Below are positions 38,301-47,538 of a stretch of DNA of 64,000 nt, one piece after another (the stretch's first letter is position 1; the number at the start of each line of letters is the position of its first letter). Location: contig JALGZR010000003.1 of assembly GCA_025774805.1 (NCBI GenBank), positions 21,563 through 85,562 on the forward strand. The letters run 5' to 3'. The notes beneath the pieces are model-generated. The model worked only from the letters and a program-made list of their open reading frames with translations, was not told the DNA's origin and did not search any database. The position numbers and the translations under genes are program-made. This stretch comes from a bacterium (GTDB lineage Bacteria; ARS69).

Positions 38301-40906
38301 TCCTGCTGGCCTTTGCCGACGGCACGATCGGCCACATGAAGGGCGACGGAAGGTTTGAAGCCGCGGGCTTGGACGAGGCCGACGACTTCTACACCGAGGG
38401 TCGTCTGGCCTACTACCTGAAGGGAAGGGTGGCCGGACGATACCTGATCACCTCCGCCCTGGACACCGGCCGGGAGGAGTTCGATTCCCTCTTCAAGGAC
38501 TTCGGGGCCGACGAGACGCGCCGACTGCTGCGCAATCTCGACCCGGACAAGCTCTACCCCGTCTACGGAGACGCCAGCACGGTCGTCTACGACACGGAGA
38601 CGCAGGGCGAGTTCTTCCTCGCCGTGCAGAGCGAGGACATTGATGCGCTTCTCGGGAACTACGCCCTGAACCTGTCCGACACGGAGCTCTCGGCCTACCA
38701 CCGGACGCTCTACGGCGGCAGGATCGCCTACGAGTCCCTCTCGCGGACCCGTTACGGCGCGCCTGATTCGCGGGTCGTCCTCTTCGGGGCGGAGCAGAGA
38801 CACGTCCACGCCCGCAACGAGCTGCGAGCGGTTGGAGGATCCATCTACTACCTGCGCCACCGGGACGTGATCGAGGGAAGCGAGCAGATCGCCCTGGTCG
38901 TTCGCGACAAGAACACCGGCCTGATTCTCAGCCGGGACCCGCAGCGCCGGAACCGCGACTACACGATCAAGTATCCCGAGGGTCGGGTCGTCTTCCGCCG
39001 TCCGATCACGAGTGTCGTCCTCGATGGAACGCTCGTGGATCAGGACCTTCTGTCGGGGAACCCGGTCTACATCCAGGTCGACTACGAGGCCCGAATGGGG
39101 TCCTTCGAGAAGAACGGGGGCGGCGCGCGGGCCCGTCAGCAGATCGGTGACCACGTGGCGGTGGGAGGAACCTGGATCGACGACGAGCAGGCGGCGGCGT
39201 CCTACGAGCTGCACGGCGTGGATTCCGAGATACGGATCGGGGAGGGAAACCGCCTGACGGCCGAGTACGCCGAGAGCGAGGGAAGCGACGCTCTGACCTG
39301 GATCAGCGAGGACGGGGGGCTCACGTATGCCGAGGCCTCGATCGACGATGCCATCGACGGGTCGGCCTGGAAGGTCGCCCTCGAGCTCGACGTCGGCGAG
39401 TGGTTCGACCGGCCCGACCGATTCCACCTGACCGGGTACTACAAGGACCTGGAGCCCGGCTTCGCCTCCAGCGGGAACCTCCTGGAACGGGGAACGGAGA
39501 AGGCCGGCGGGACGGCACGGGTCCGGATGACCGAGGCCAACACCTTGGCGCTCCGGGTCGCCCACGACCGCCTGAAGGACGGGTCCGCCTCCCCGGGCAC
39601 CCCCGGGCGCTCTTCGACGGCCTCTGTTCAGTGGGATCACCGCCGGGAGCGTTGGGAGGCCTCCGCGGAGTACTTCGAGAAGAGGCTCGAGGATTCCTCC
39701 GGCCGGTCTCTGGAGGACATTCGATACGCGGCGGCCCGGATCGCCGCGAACGCGACCGACGACCTGCGCGGTCACCTGGAGCACCAGCAGACGCTGTCGG
39801 GACCGGACAACGACCAGACGACGCTCGGCGTGCAGTACCGAATCCTCTCCACCCTCTCGCTCGACTTGCAGGGCACGGAGGGCGCGCGGGGTCGGTCCGC
39901 GCAGGCGGGCGCGATCCTCGAGGCGGACGGGAGCCGTGTCTACGTCTCGGAACGAATGCTCGAGGACCGGACCGGCGCCACCGGGGCCATGACCGTCCTG
40001 GGGGCCGAGACGCGCCCGGACCCGTCGAGCCGCGTGTACACGGAGTACCAGTGGGATCACTCCGGTCCCCGAGACCGGACGATTTCCCTCTTGGGTGCCC
40101 AGAGGGAGTGGAACGTTCGCAGGGGATTCCGCTTCGTCACCGGCGGAGAGCTGTCCGAGATCGACGCGGGCCCTCAGAACTCCAAGCGCGCGAGCCTGGC
40201 GGCCAGCGCGGCGCACTCGGGGATTCGAGGCGTCTCGGCGGTCTCTCGTCACGAGATTCGCTACGAAACGGGTTCCACCGAGCGCGTTCAGTACTTCACG
40301 TCGAGCCGCCTCGAGCTCCGTGTCACTCCCGATTTCACCCTCCTCGGGAGCTACCGCTACAGCCGCACGCGGGACCGAGACATGGCGCTCGTCGAGGCAC
40401 GACTCAACGAGGGGAGCGTCGGTATCGCGTATCGCCCGGTCCGGGACGACCGATTGAACGGCATGGTGCGCTACACTCACCTGGCTGACCGTCGTCCCGA
40501 TCTCGCGGGTGACGCCCCCCCGGCGAATCGACGGATGGACGTGGTGTCCCTGGAGGGCATCTACGAAGTGCACCCCCGCATCCAGTGGTCGGCCAAGGGC
40601 GCCACCCGGATACTGGACGAGGCGTTCGTCGCCGTTCCCTCCGTTCGAACCCGCACGTATCTCGGAATCCAGCGGGCGGACTTCACCCTCTACGATCCGA
40701 TCGACTTGGGTGTCGAGTACCGACTCCTTCACCAGAGAGAGGCGGACGACACCCGTCAGGGGTGGGTGTTCGAGCTCTCTCGTCGCTTCGGCGATCGTCT
40801 CCGGCTCGGAGCGGGATACAACTTCAGCGACCTCTCGGACAACGAGTTCTCGACCAACGACTACTCGGTCCGTGGCGCGTACGTCCGCGTCCAGGGGAAG
40901 TACTAG
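35300..40906 (+). CDS. Giant outer-membrane protein: DUF11-like, SdrD-B-like, internal OmpA domain, C-terminal beta-barrel
   Basis: IIGKVFHDRNDDGWQDPGEDGVAGAVVALDDG (SdrB-like); REHPDERIVIEGHTDNVGSREHNLELSYGRAKAAYDFLTGEMG...RALNRRVEI (OmpA C); alternating beta-strand C-terminus ending RVQGKY; start overlaps upstream stop. Confidence 0.85.
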   Translation: MRTRRNTRAARMRILGRSGVIVLLWLIAAAGTSDPAHAQNLQNAATGSLGGHALDPTRAIVTLTRVGTVATSAAAEINPGVVLADGPASLTYDLLPSIGSEDVGLTQLSITIPAGFTNATVTDVIVGGTPLIAECPVPGPGGYCAQVVDSLLTVDLGSGITTNLTNIRVEIDARAPSVAGSGRFSSVLANGDLTLAATPGDADGVADNTNNVVVEVVESQGIVLELDHLARKSTALVGEIVPYTVAIRNTVASDVDSVNIEVRIPPGFKYVDESARLNGGAAAATVDADGLRVPIGDVPALTDDNGNGTADPGEAGHRSLTYQLVIGAGAHPGIYVGRAIARDYCDVCVISNEAEAGVEVAVDPDFDLGTIIGKVFHDRNDDGWQDPGEDGVAGAVVALDDGSYAITDEHGRYHFPVVEPGHRLLKIDHGRTAGVSESTTDESLIIRVTPGLLAKANFGIHIRRETESIGKAETEGVAIVRETGDNAIEVYGNARMPSLVINGRAVPLPSSEVLMRQGDREDVLEINGSELEEPVRFELTLDSREETDRWTLRIHGSTGEVMRTMEGDGPLPKALSWDGRADDGYLPRPGDIGTYQLHVEFADGTRITSPRRFFGVDRTSVISFRLTGDAFESNRTQLSRAAMTSLTEAAPILREHPDERIVIEGHTDNVGSREHNLELSYGRAKAAYDFLTGEMGLPTDQFVIRGRGPDRPVASNELPDGRALNRRVEIKAELAEVENAQVRDQFRTEARVEINDSPIEIGSLGRFTARIDDISVRELTVVMSDSRGQSVETRIPIPHFEILEPAGIRMLPQDAVDTSWIRQASTGEAEPGPSPIALMTGLAGRTDPGNVVEIDGVEVPLSEDGSIETVFPLTGLRNTFTIQIRNAEGYSRIVDLIVDVTTEDEFGEKWIHSDAIPDLEIDLPPAGEPLRSAQLLLTGSTDPSNRVKANGQTIAVDEQGRLQGTVDLPHGKSRLLVEVTDPRGRTGTVEREVEVLETEIFLLAFADGTIGHMKGDGRFEAAGLDEADDFYTEGRLAYYLKGRVAGRYLITSALDTGREEFDSLFKDFGADETRRLLRNLDPDKLYPVYGDASTVVYDTETQGEFFLAVQSEDIDALLGNYALNLSDTELSAYHRTLYGGRIAYESLSRTRYGAPDSRVVLFGAEQRHVHARNELRAVGGSIYYLRHRDVIEGSEQIALVVRDKNTGLILSRDPQRRNRDYTIKYPEGRVVFRRPITSVVLDGTLVDQDLLSGNPVYIQVDYEARMGSFEKNGGGARARQQIGDHVAVGGTWIDDEQAAASYELHGVDSEIRIGEGNRLTAEYAESEGSDALTWISEDGGLTYAEASIDDAIDGSAWKVALELDVGEWFDRPDRFHLTGYYKDLEPGFASSGNLLERGTEKAGGTARVRMTEANTLALRVAHDRLKDGSASPGTPGRSSTASVQWDHRRERWEASAEYFEKRLEDSSGRSLEDIRYAAARIAANATDDLRGHLEHQQTLSGPDNDQTTLGVQYRILSTLSLDLQGTEGARGRSAQAGAILEADGSRVYVSERMLEDRTGATGAMTVLGAETRPDPSSRVYTEYQWDHSGPRDRTISLLGAQREWNVRRGFRFVTGGELSEIDAGPQNSKRASLAASAAHSGIRGVSAVSRHEIRYETGSTERVQYFTSSRLELRVTPDFTLLGSYRYSRTRDRDMALVEARLNEGSVGIAYRPVRDDRLNGMVRYTHLADRRPDLAGDAPPANRRMDVVSLEGIYEVHPRIQWSAKGATRILDEAFVAVPSVRTRTYLGIQRADFTLYDPIDLGVEYRLLHQREADDTRQGWVFELSRRFGDRLRLGAGYNFSDLSDNEFSTNDYSVRGAYVRVQGKY

Positions 40907-40908
40907 CC

Positions 40909-42198
40909 ATGAGGGTCTTGCCTCACAAGCTCTTCAGGCACGGCATGGAGGCCGTCTTCTCCCTCTCTCTCGTGCTGATCTGCTTCGTGGCCATCCTGGG
41001 ACTTCTGAGTCTCAGCTTTCCCCAGGGGATGAATCTCCGTGACCTGATCGCCCGGGGGGAGGCGGCCTCCCTGCGGGGAAGCTTCCCATCGGACGGTCGG
41101 GACGTCGCGATTACGGGCTCGCTGAAGCGACGAGATCAGATCGCCCGTCTCTCCCGGATCTCCCGGAAGGTGAAGGACAAAGCATCCGACGACATCGCCT
41201 GGGAGGACTCCGAGACGGGGATGTCTCTCGGCTCCCGTCACGCCATCCAGACGTTCGACGATGCCAGTGCCACGATCGCGTTCGACGAGAAGAACGTGCT
41301 CGATCTCGCCGAGAACTCACTCATCGTACTGAAGGGATTCGAGAGCGCGCCAGACGGATCGGATCGGAAGGCCTCGTTGATCGTTCTCGGAGGTGAGCTG
41401 AGAGGATCGATCTCCGGACGAGGCAAGGACTCGCTGCACGTCGAAGTCCAGGTGGCGAACGGTGTCGCCCGGATCCGGTCGACGCCCGATCGCAAGACCC
41501 CGACCAGCTTCCGGGTGAAGGTGAACGAGGACCAGACCTCGACCCTGTCGGTCCACGACGGAGAGGCGGAGGTCGTCTCGGGCGGGGAGTCCGTCGTCGT
41601 GAAGCCCAATCAGGTGATCGAGGTCCCCTCGACCGGACGGCCCTCGGCTCCCCGGAGTCTCCCGAACGCCCCCGCTCTTCTTTCGCCGTCCTCCGGAGCC
41701 CGCTACCTCTACCGGTCGCTGCCCCCACGAGTCACGTTCTCATGGCGCGACGTTCCGGGAGCCAATGGCTACCGATTCGCCCTGGCCACCGACCGGGGGT
41801 TCCAGGAGGTCGTCTACGAGACCGACGTCTCGGAGGCGGAGCTCGCGTTCGGAAACCTGAGCGCTGGCGAGTTCTACTGGAGAGTATCGACGATCATGGG
41901 CGACCTCGAAGGGACCCCGAGCCGGGCGCGACGGTTCCACATGCAGCAGGACGCGCGGCCTCCGGCTCTTTCCGTGGTCTGGCCGGAGGGGCCCCTGACG
42001 GAAGAGAAGATCGTGATCCGGGGAACCACGGATCCGGGATCGCGCGTGTTCGTGTCGAACCTCGAGGTCGATGTTTCGGCGACAGGTCAGTTCTCGGGCG
42101 AGATCGTCCTGAAGCGGGGAACGAATCTCGTGGTGGTGGAAGCCGTCGACGAGGCGGGGAACACCACTTACGAATCCCAGACGATCAAAGTCGAATAG
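40909..42198 (+). CDS. FecR-domain protein with Ig/FN3-like C-terminus
   Basis: N-terminal TM; ASATIAFDEKNVLDLAENSLIVLKGF...GVARIRSTPDRKTPTSFRVKVNEDQTSTLSVHDGEAEVVSGGESVVVKPNQ; FSWRDVPGANGYRFALATD. Confidence 0.8.
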   Translation: MRVLPHKLFRHGMEAVFSLSLVLICFVAILGLLSLSFPQGMNLRDLIARGEAASLRGSFPSDGRDVAITGSLKRRDQIARLSRISRKVKDKASDDIAWEDSETGMSLGSRHAIQTFDDASATIAFDEKNVLDLAENSLIVLKGFESAPDGSDRKASLIVLGGELRGSISGRGKDSLHVEVQVANGVARIRSTPDRKTPTSFRVKVNEDQTSTLSVHDGEAEVVSGGESVVVKPNQVIEVPSTGRPSAPRSLPNAPALLSPSSGARYLYRSLPPRVTFSWRDVPGANGYRFALATDRGFQEVVYETDVSEAELAFGNLSAGEFYWRVSTIMGDLEGTPSRARRFHMQQDARPPALSVVWPEGPLTEEKIVIRGTTDPGSRVFVSNLEVDVSATGQFSGEIVLKRGTNLVVVEAVDEAGNTTYESQTIKVE

Positions 42199-42219
42199 CT
42201 CCCAACGGGTGAGTGTCCC

Positions 42220-44097
42220 ATGAAACCCAAACTCTCGTTTCCGCTGCGTCTGAGGATTCTCGCGACCCTGCTCCTCTTGGTCACGACGGTGGTCAGCCTC
42301 ATCACGTTCGTCATGGCAAACCTGTTCCATGACGACAAGAAGACGTACATCAACGACCTCACCTCGATCGTCGCTCTCAGCACGGCGGAGGAATGCCGTT
42401 CGCTGCTGAACGGGTACTCGGAGAAGCTTCGAATCTTCGGCCAGATCGTCCACGGGACGAGCCTTCCGCGGCAACGTCGGGACGCACTGCTCGAGGAGTT
42501 CTTCAAGGATTTCCGAGACCTGGTGGGGATCATCGTTTACGACCGGGGAACCGAGATCGCTTCCGTCCTGGACTCCAACGTGTTGGATCAAGCCGATCTC
42601 ACTTCCGAGGACGTGAGACGGAGCCTCGAGGAGTCCCCCCCGCCCTTCGACCGCCTGACGGCCGACGATTTCCTCGTCGAGAACTCGACGCTGTCACCGA
42701 AGCTGCGAACCCTCAATCTCGTCGTGCCGTCCGCGCAGGACGGGTCCCCGGGTCAGGTGATCCTCGGGATTATCCGGCTCGACGGCCTCCAGCGTCTCGC
42801 GATGCGATCCGGCGTCTTCCGGGTGTTCCTGGTCGACTCGCACGGCATTCTGCTGGCGGAGCCGAGCGTCGACATGTCGCAGACGAGGAAGCTGTTCCGG
42901 CTCCCGGCCGGTCTGGATGCGGGTGGCGGGTACAGCGCGGGTATGACGCTGGAGTACGACCGGGACGGAACGAGAATGATGGGCGGCTACGCGAGCACCG
43001 ACACGGGCGGGGTCATCGCCGCCGTGGAGATCCCGGTGGCGGCCGCGTACATCGCCTCCCGGGAGATCCTCAACCGTCTGCTCCTGCTGGCCCTCTGCTT
43101 GCTGATCTTGGCGGCACTGACCGGCCAGCTCGGCTCCCTGAGGATCACCCGCCCGATCGAGAAGCTCGTCGCGGCCACTCAACAGGTCGGTAAGGGGCGG
43201 TTCGACATCTCGGTGCCGGTCCAGTCGGGGGACGAGATCGGCAAGCTGAGCAACTCCTTCAATCAGATGGCCAGGGAGCTGAAGACGCGCGACCAGGCGC
43301 TCAACGAGGCGCAGGCCCAGTTGATCCAGTCCGAGAAGCTGGCCGCGTTCGGACAGCTCGGCGCCGGAGTCGCGCACGAGGTCAAGAACCCTCTCGCGGG
43401 CATTCTCGGATGCGCCCAGCTCTGCCTGCGAAAGGTGGGCGAGAGCTCTCCTATGCACCGCAATCTCGCGCTGATCGAGAAGGAGACGAAGCGGTGCAAG
43501 ACGATCGTGGAGAACCTGCTCCGGTTCGCCCGCCAGGAGAAGGCCCTTCTCGAGCCGATCGAGGTGAATCCCGTTATCGAGGATGCCATGTCGATCGTGA
43601 ACCACCAGCTCGAACTGAATAACGTGAAGTTGAGTGCAGACCTGGAGCCCGATCTGCCGAAGATCAAGGGAACGGCCAACCAGCTCCAGCAGGTCTTGCT
43701 GAATTTGATCATGAATGCACAGCAGGCCATGGATGGGGCGGCCGGAAACGTCCTGGTGACCACCCGGGCAACCCAAGACGGCGGAATCGAAATCAGAGTT
43801 CAAGATGATGGCCCCGGGATTCCGAATGAAATAAAGGACAAAATTTTGGAGCCCTTCTTCACGACGAAACCGGGCGGGAAGGGCACGGGGTTGGGACTCT
43901 CCGTGAGCTACGGAATCATCACCGACCACGGGGGGACGATCTCCATCCGGGACAGCCCGGGAGGAGGGGCGACGTTCATTCTGTTGTTCCCGCCTCTCGA
44001 GAAGGCGCCGGTGCAGGACTCGTCGACCTCGCCCTCCGCGGCGAGGCCGGAGGTGAAGAGGCGAACGAGCAGTTCGGCTCAGGAAGTCCACGGATAG
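42220..44097 (+). CDS. Membrane sensor histidine kinase (periplasmic sensor, HAMP, HisKA, HATPase)
   Basis: Two TM segments; RITRPIEKLVAATQQVGKGRFDISV; AFGQLGAGVAHEVKNPLAGILGCAQL; DDGPGIPNEIKDKILEPFFTTKPGGKGTGLGLSVSYGII. Confidence 0.93.
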   Translation: MKPKLSFPLRLRILATLLLLVTTVVSLITFVMANLFHDDKKTYINDLTSIVALSTAEECRSLLNGYSEKLRIFGQIVHGTSLPRQRRDALLEEFFKDFRDLVGIIVYDRGTEIASVLDSNVLDQADLTSEDVRRSLEESPPPFDRLTADDFLVENSTLSPKLRTLNLVVPSAQDGSPGQVILGIIRLDGLQRLAMRSGVFRVFLVDSHGILLAEPSVDMSQTRKLFRLPAGLDAGGGYSAGMTLEYDRDGTRMMGGYASTDTGGVIAAVEIPVAAAYIASREILNRLLLLALCLLILAALTGQLGSLRITRPIEKLVAATQQVGKGRFDISVPVQSGDEIGKLSNSFNQMARELKTRDQALNEAQAQLIQSEKLAAFGQLGAGVAHEVKNPLAGILGCAQLCLRKVGESSPMHRNLALIEKETKRCKTIVENLLRFARQEKALLEPIEVNPVIEDAMSIVNHQLELNNVKLSADLEPDLPKIKGTANQLQQVLLNLIMNAQQAMDGAAGNVLVTTRATQDGGIEIRVQDDGPGIPNEIKDKILEPFFTTKPGGKGTGLGLSVSYGIITDHGGTISIRDSPGGGATFILLFPPLEKAPVQDSSTSPSAARPEVKRRTSSSAQEVHG

Positions 44098-44131
44098 ACA
44101 TCCGCGCTCACGATCGTAGGAACGGGGACCC

Positions 44132-45118
44132 ATGACCGGCGCGAATGACGAGAAGATCCGCGTCCTGGTGGCGGACGACGAGGACACCCTTCGGGCCGTA
44201 ATCTGCGAGGTGCTCGAGGATGAGGGGTACGAGGTGACCTCGGCGTCGAGCGGGGAGGCGGCCCTCGAGCAGTTCCGGAAGCGGCACCACCCGATCGTGA
44301 TCGCGGACATCGTCATGGATGGGATGAACGGCCTTCAGCTCCTGGAGAAGATCAAGGCGATCGACTCCGATACCGTCGTTCTGATCATGACCAGCCACGG
44401 ATCTCTCGACACGGCCACCCGGGCGCTCCGCGCGGGCGCCTACGACTTCATGATCAAGCCGTTCGAAGCTCTGGACGTGATCTCCGCCACCGTCAGTCGT
44501 GCCGCGGAAAAGGTCGCGATGATCTGGATGAACCGTCGACTGACGGAGGATCTGATCGTCAAGGCGTCCGACCTGAACCTGGCGAACTCGGCCCTCGTGA
44601 AGTTGGCGGACAATCTGAAGGATCACGCCGACAAGGACGGGCTCACCGGGCTTTACAACCACCGTCTGTTCTGGGATTCCCTCATCCGAGAAATCAACAC
44701 GGCCAAGAGCGACAAGAAGCCGATCTCCATCATCTTCATGGATGTGGACCACTTCAAACAGTTCAACGACACGAACGGCCATCTGGCGGGAGACGAGGTA
44801 CTCAAGAGACTCGCGAATCTGGCCCGGGAACGAATCCCCGAGCCCGGATTCGTCGCCCGCTACGGAGGTGAGGAGCTGGTGGCGTTGGTGCCCGGAATGG
44901 TGAAAGAGACCGCTCAAGAGCTCGCCGAGTCGATCCGCGTGGCGGTCGAGAGTCACCCCTTCCCGGGTCGCGAGACCCAACCTCTGGGCAGGGTCACGCT
45001 GAGCCTGGGGGTCGCCACCTACCCCGAGGACGGAGAAGAGCCCGCCATTCTCGTGGCTCACGCCGACAAGGCCGTGTACGACGCGAAGGACAGGGGCCGA
45101 AACGCCGTCTGCGGCTGA
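44132..45118 (+). CDS. Response regulator with GGDEF output domain
   Basis: IRVLVADDEDTLRAVICEVLEDEGYEV...DFMIKPFEALDV; KDGLTGLYNHRLFWDSL...FMDVDHFKQFNDTNGHLAGDEVL...RYGGEELVALV. Confidence 0.92.
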   Translation: MTGANDEKIRVLVADDEDTLRAVICEVLEDEGYEVTSASSGEAALEQFRKRHHPIVIADIVMDGMNGLQLLEKIKAIDSDTVVLIMTSHGSLDTATRALRAGAYDFMIKPFEALDVISATVSRAAEKVAMIWMNRRLTEDLIVKASDLNLANSALVKLADNLKDHADKDGLTGLYNHRLFWDSLIREINTAKSDKKPISIIFMDVDHFKQFNDTNGHLAGDEVLKRLANLARERIPEPGFVARYGGEELVALVPGMVKETAQELAESIRVAVESHPFPGRETQPLGRVTLSLGVATYPEDGEEPAILVAHADKAVYDAKDRGRNAVCG

Positions 45119-45339
45119 AGCGGTCCGAGCTCCGATTTCCACCCTCCGAAGAATCGCCTCACCGACGGGTCCCCGCCGACCGCACTCCTCCCCGTTCGGG
45201 CTTCTCCCCTTGATCCCCCCCGAGCGCGCCGCTAAGGTGGACCGCGCAGTCACGAAGGGCTTGCGCTTGGGCGAGGGCCGGCCGGGGGGCCGGGTCACCC
45301 GCCCAGCCGACGAAACGGGCGACTCAGGGGTGATCCGAA

Positions 45340-47379
45340 ATGAATCCTGACCAGCACTCACGCGACGGAGCACGTCACCATTCCGAGAGACCTCGCAGTT
45401 GCGACCGGCGTCTCGGGTTCTGGAGCCGTTGGTTTCTGGCCAACACCCTGATCAGCGGGACTCTCGCCCTGGGTTGGCTGATTCTCCGGAGCGGCCCGAG
45501 GCCCAGCCGCCTGGCCTACCCCTGCCAGCAGGCCGCGATCTCGGCGGCCACGCTCGCGTTCGGCGGGCCTCTGGTGGCCGCCGTGATCGCCGCCCGCAGC
45601 CGGATTCTCGGATGGGCGAGGACGCCGGTCGGCCTGGGGGTCGCCGCGGTCGGCCTGCTCCTGACCGCCGGTACGGGAGGTTATCTGCTGTGGGCCGGCG
45701 AGTCCGGGGGGTCTGCGCCCGACGCTCCACCCGACTACCGGGCCGAGCTCTTCCACGTGACGGATTGCCCTCGCGACCCCACGGCCGACCGATTTGTGGG
45801 TGTCGACAACCTCTTCGCCCTCATGGGCCGGGGTGGGCTGAAGCTCTACGAGTCCACGACCGAGTCGCTCGTGAGCGGACCGGACGGACTCATCGCCACG
45901 AACGACGTCGTCGTCATCAAGATCAACTACCAGTGGGACCAACGGGGCGGCACGAACACGGATCTCCTGCGCGGTCTGATTCGTCGCATCCTCGATCATC
46001 CCGACGTCTTCTCGGGAGAGATCGTCGTCTGCGAGAACGCGCAGTTCAACCCGATTCAGAACTTCGACCGGCCGCAGAACAACGCTCAGGACCACAGCCT
46101 GTCCCCGCACGATGTCGTCGTTGCGTTTCAGGGAGCGGGACACAACGTCTCGCACTACGACTGGACGTCGATTCGGTACAACCTGGTCACCGAGTACTCC
46201 GACGGAAACATGGCCGACGGCTATATCCGCTATCCCTACGACTCGAGCATTCAAGGCCGCGTATCCTATCCCAAGTTCCGGACCGACGCCGGGACGTACG
46301 TCAGCCTGAAGTACGGCATCTGGGACTTCTTCACCGGGACCTACAATCGCGATCGCCTCGTGTTCGTCAATGTTCCGGTGCTCAAGTCGCACCACGCGAC
46401 CTACGGGGCGACCGCGGCCGTGAAGCACTACATGGGCGTGGTCACCGACGAGCTCAACACGAACTCCCACGACGCCATCCGCTACGGTATCCTGGGGGCG
46501 CTTCTGGGCGAGATCCAGCTCGCGGACCTGAACGTCCTCGACGCCATCTGGATCAACGCCAATCCCTATGACGGCCCCTGGACGTCCTACGCCGCGGCCA
46601 CGCGCCGCGACGAGTTGGTCGCGAGCGTCGACCCGGTCGCGTTGGACATTTGGGCCGTCAAGAACATCCTCATCCCCGCCTTTCTCGCCAACGGCTACAC
46701 GCCACCGTGGCCGTATCCGAGCGCGGATCCCGACCTCCCGTCGAGCGCCTTCCGGCAGTATCTGGACAACTCCATGACCAAGATCCAGCTCGCGGGATAC
46801 CAGGTCACGAACAGTTACGACGAGATCGACGTAACGGCCGGAATCGGCGGCGCGGGAGACTTCGACGGAGACAGCGACGTCGACGCGAGCGACTTCACCC
46901 AGTTCGCCGCCTGCTTCACCGGTCCGGGAGGCGGGCCGATCGGTCCCGGGTGCACGGCCGGGGACTTCGACGGCGACGACGACGTGGACTGCGACGACTG
47001 GGAGAGCTTCCGGTACGTATGGACCGATCCGGGCGACCCATCGGCGCTGGAGCAGTGCGGTGCGACGGACGTCGAACACCCGGCGAGCTCTCCTCCGTCT
47101 CTCGCCACTTCGTTGACCCGTGCGTTCCCGAATCCGATGAGCCCCCGTACGAGGATCGAGTTCGCCATCGGCATGCCGGGTCGGGTGAGCCTGAGGATCG
47201 TCGACGTGACGGGGCACGTCGTGAGGACGCTCGTGGACGACACCCTCGGAGTGGGCCGATACGACGCCGTCTGGGACGGGAGAACCGATTCCGGCGAGCG
47301 CGTCGCGAGCGGCGTGTTCTTCTGCCAGCTCCGGGCTCCCAGCTTCAACGGCGTGAAGAAGATCGTGCTCGTGGACTGA
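45340..47379 (+). CDS. DUF362 protein with N-terminal TMs, dockerin-like calcium motifs and C-terminal FlgD-like domain
   Basis: NDVVVIKINYQWDQRGGTNTDLLRGLIRRIL...VLKSHHATYGATAAVKHYMG; GDFDGDSDVDASDFTQFAACF...GDFDGDDDVDCDDWESF; VSLRIVDVTGHVVRTLVDDTLGVGRYDAVWDGRTDSGERVASGVFFCQL. Confidence 0.85.
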   Translation: MNPDQHSRDGARHHSERPRSCDRRLGFWSRWFLANTLISGTLALGWLILRSGPRPSRLAYPCQQAAISAATLAFGGPLVAAVIAARSRILGWARTPVGLGVAAVGLLLTAGTGGYLLWAGESGGSAPDAPPDYRAELFHVTDCPRDPTADRFVGVDNLFALMGRGGLKLYESTTESLVSGPDGLIATNDVVVIKINYQWDQRGGTNTDLLRGLIRRILDHPDVFSGEIVVCENAQFNPIQNFDRPQNNAQDHSLSPHDVVVAFQGAGHNVSHYDWTSIRYNLVTEYSDGNMADGYIRYPYDSSIQGRVSYPKFRTDAGTYVSLKYGIWDFFTGTYNRDRLVFVNVPVLKSHHATYGATAAVKHYMGVVTDELNTNSHDAIRYGILGALLGEIQLADLNVLDAIWINANPYDGPWTSYAAATRRDELVASVDPVALDIWAVKNILIPAFLANGYTPPWPYPSADPDLPSSAFRQYLDNSMTKIQLAGYQVTNSYDEIDVTAGIGGAGDFDGDSDVDASDFTQFAACFTGPGGGPIGPGCTAGDFDGDDDVDCDDWESFRYVWTDPGDPSALEQCGATDVEHPASSPPSLATSLTRAFPNPMSPRTRIEFAIGMPGRVSLRIVDVTGHVVRTLVDDTLGVGRYDAVWDGRTDSGERVASGVFFCQLRAPSFNGVKKIVLVD

Positions 47380-47406
47380 GCTCGCCGGACACCTTCGAGA
47401 ACACGA

Positions 47407-47454
47407 AGGGCCCGGATCGGGGGAGATTCCATCCCCCGGCTCCGGGCCCTTTTT
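47407..47454 (+). terminator. Strong intrinsic terminator between convergent genes
   Basis: AGGGCCCGGAtCGGGGGA-gattcca-TCCCCCGgcTCCGGGCCCT followed by TTTT. Confidence 0.9.
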
Positions 47455-47538
47455 CGAATCGGATGATCGACCGCGCGCTAGCCTGCCCTTCTTCTCCCCG
47501 TTGACGCCCAGCCGTGCGTAGTAGAAGCTGGAGAGCCC

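Noticed and set aside
37313-40732. 1139-aa minus-strand ORF opposite the giant outer-membrane protein
   Set aside because: Shadow ORF typical of high-GC DNA; low-complexity R/G/V/D-rich composition with no recognisable domain, while the plus strand encodes clear OmpA/SdrB motifs
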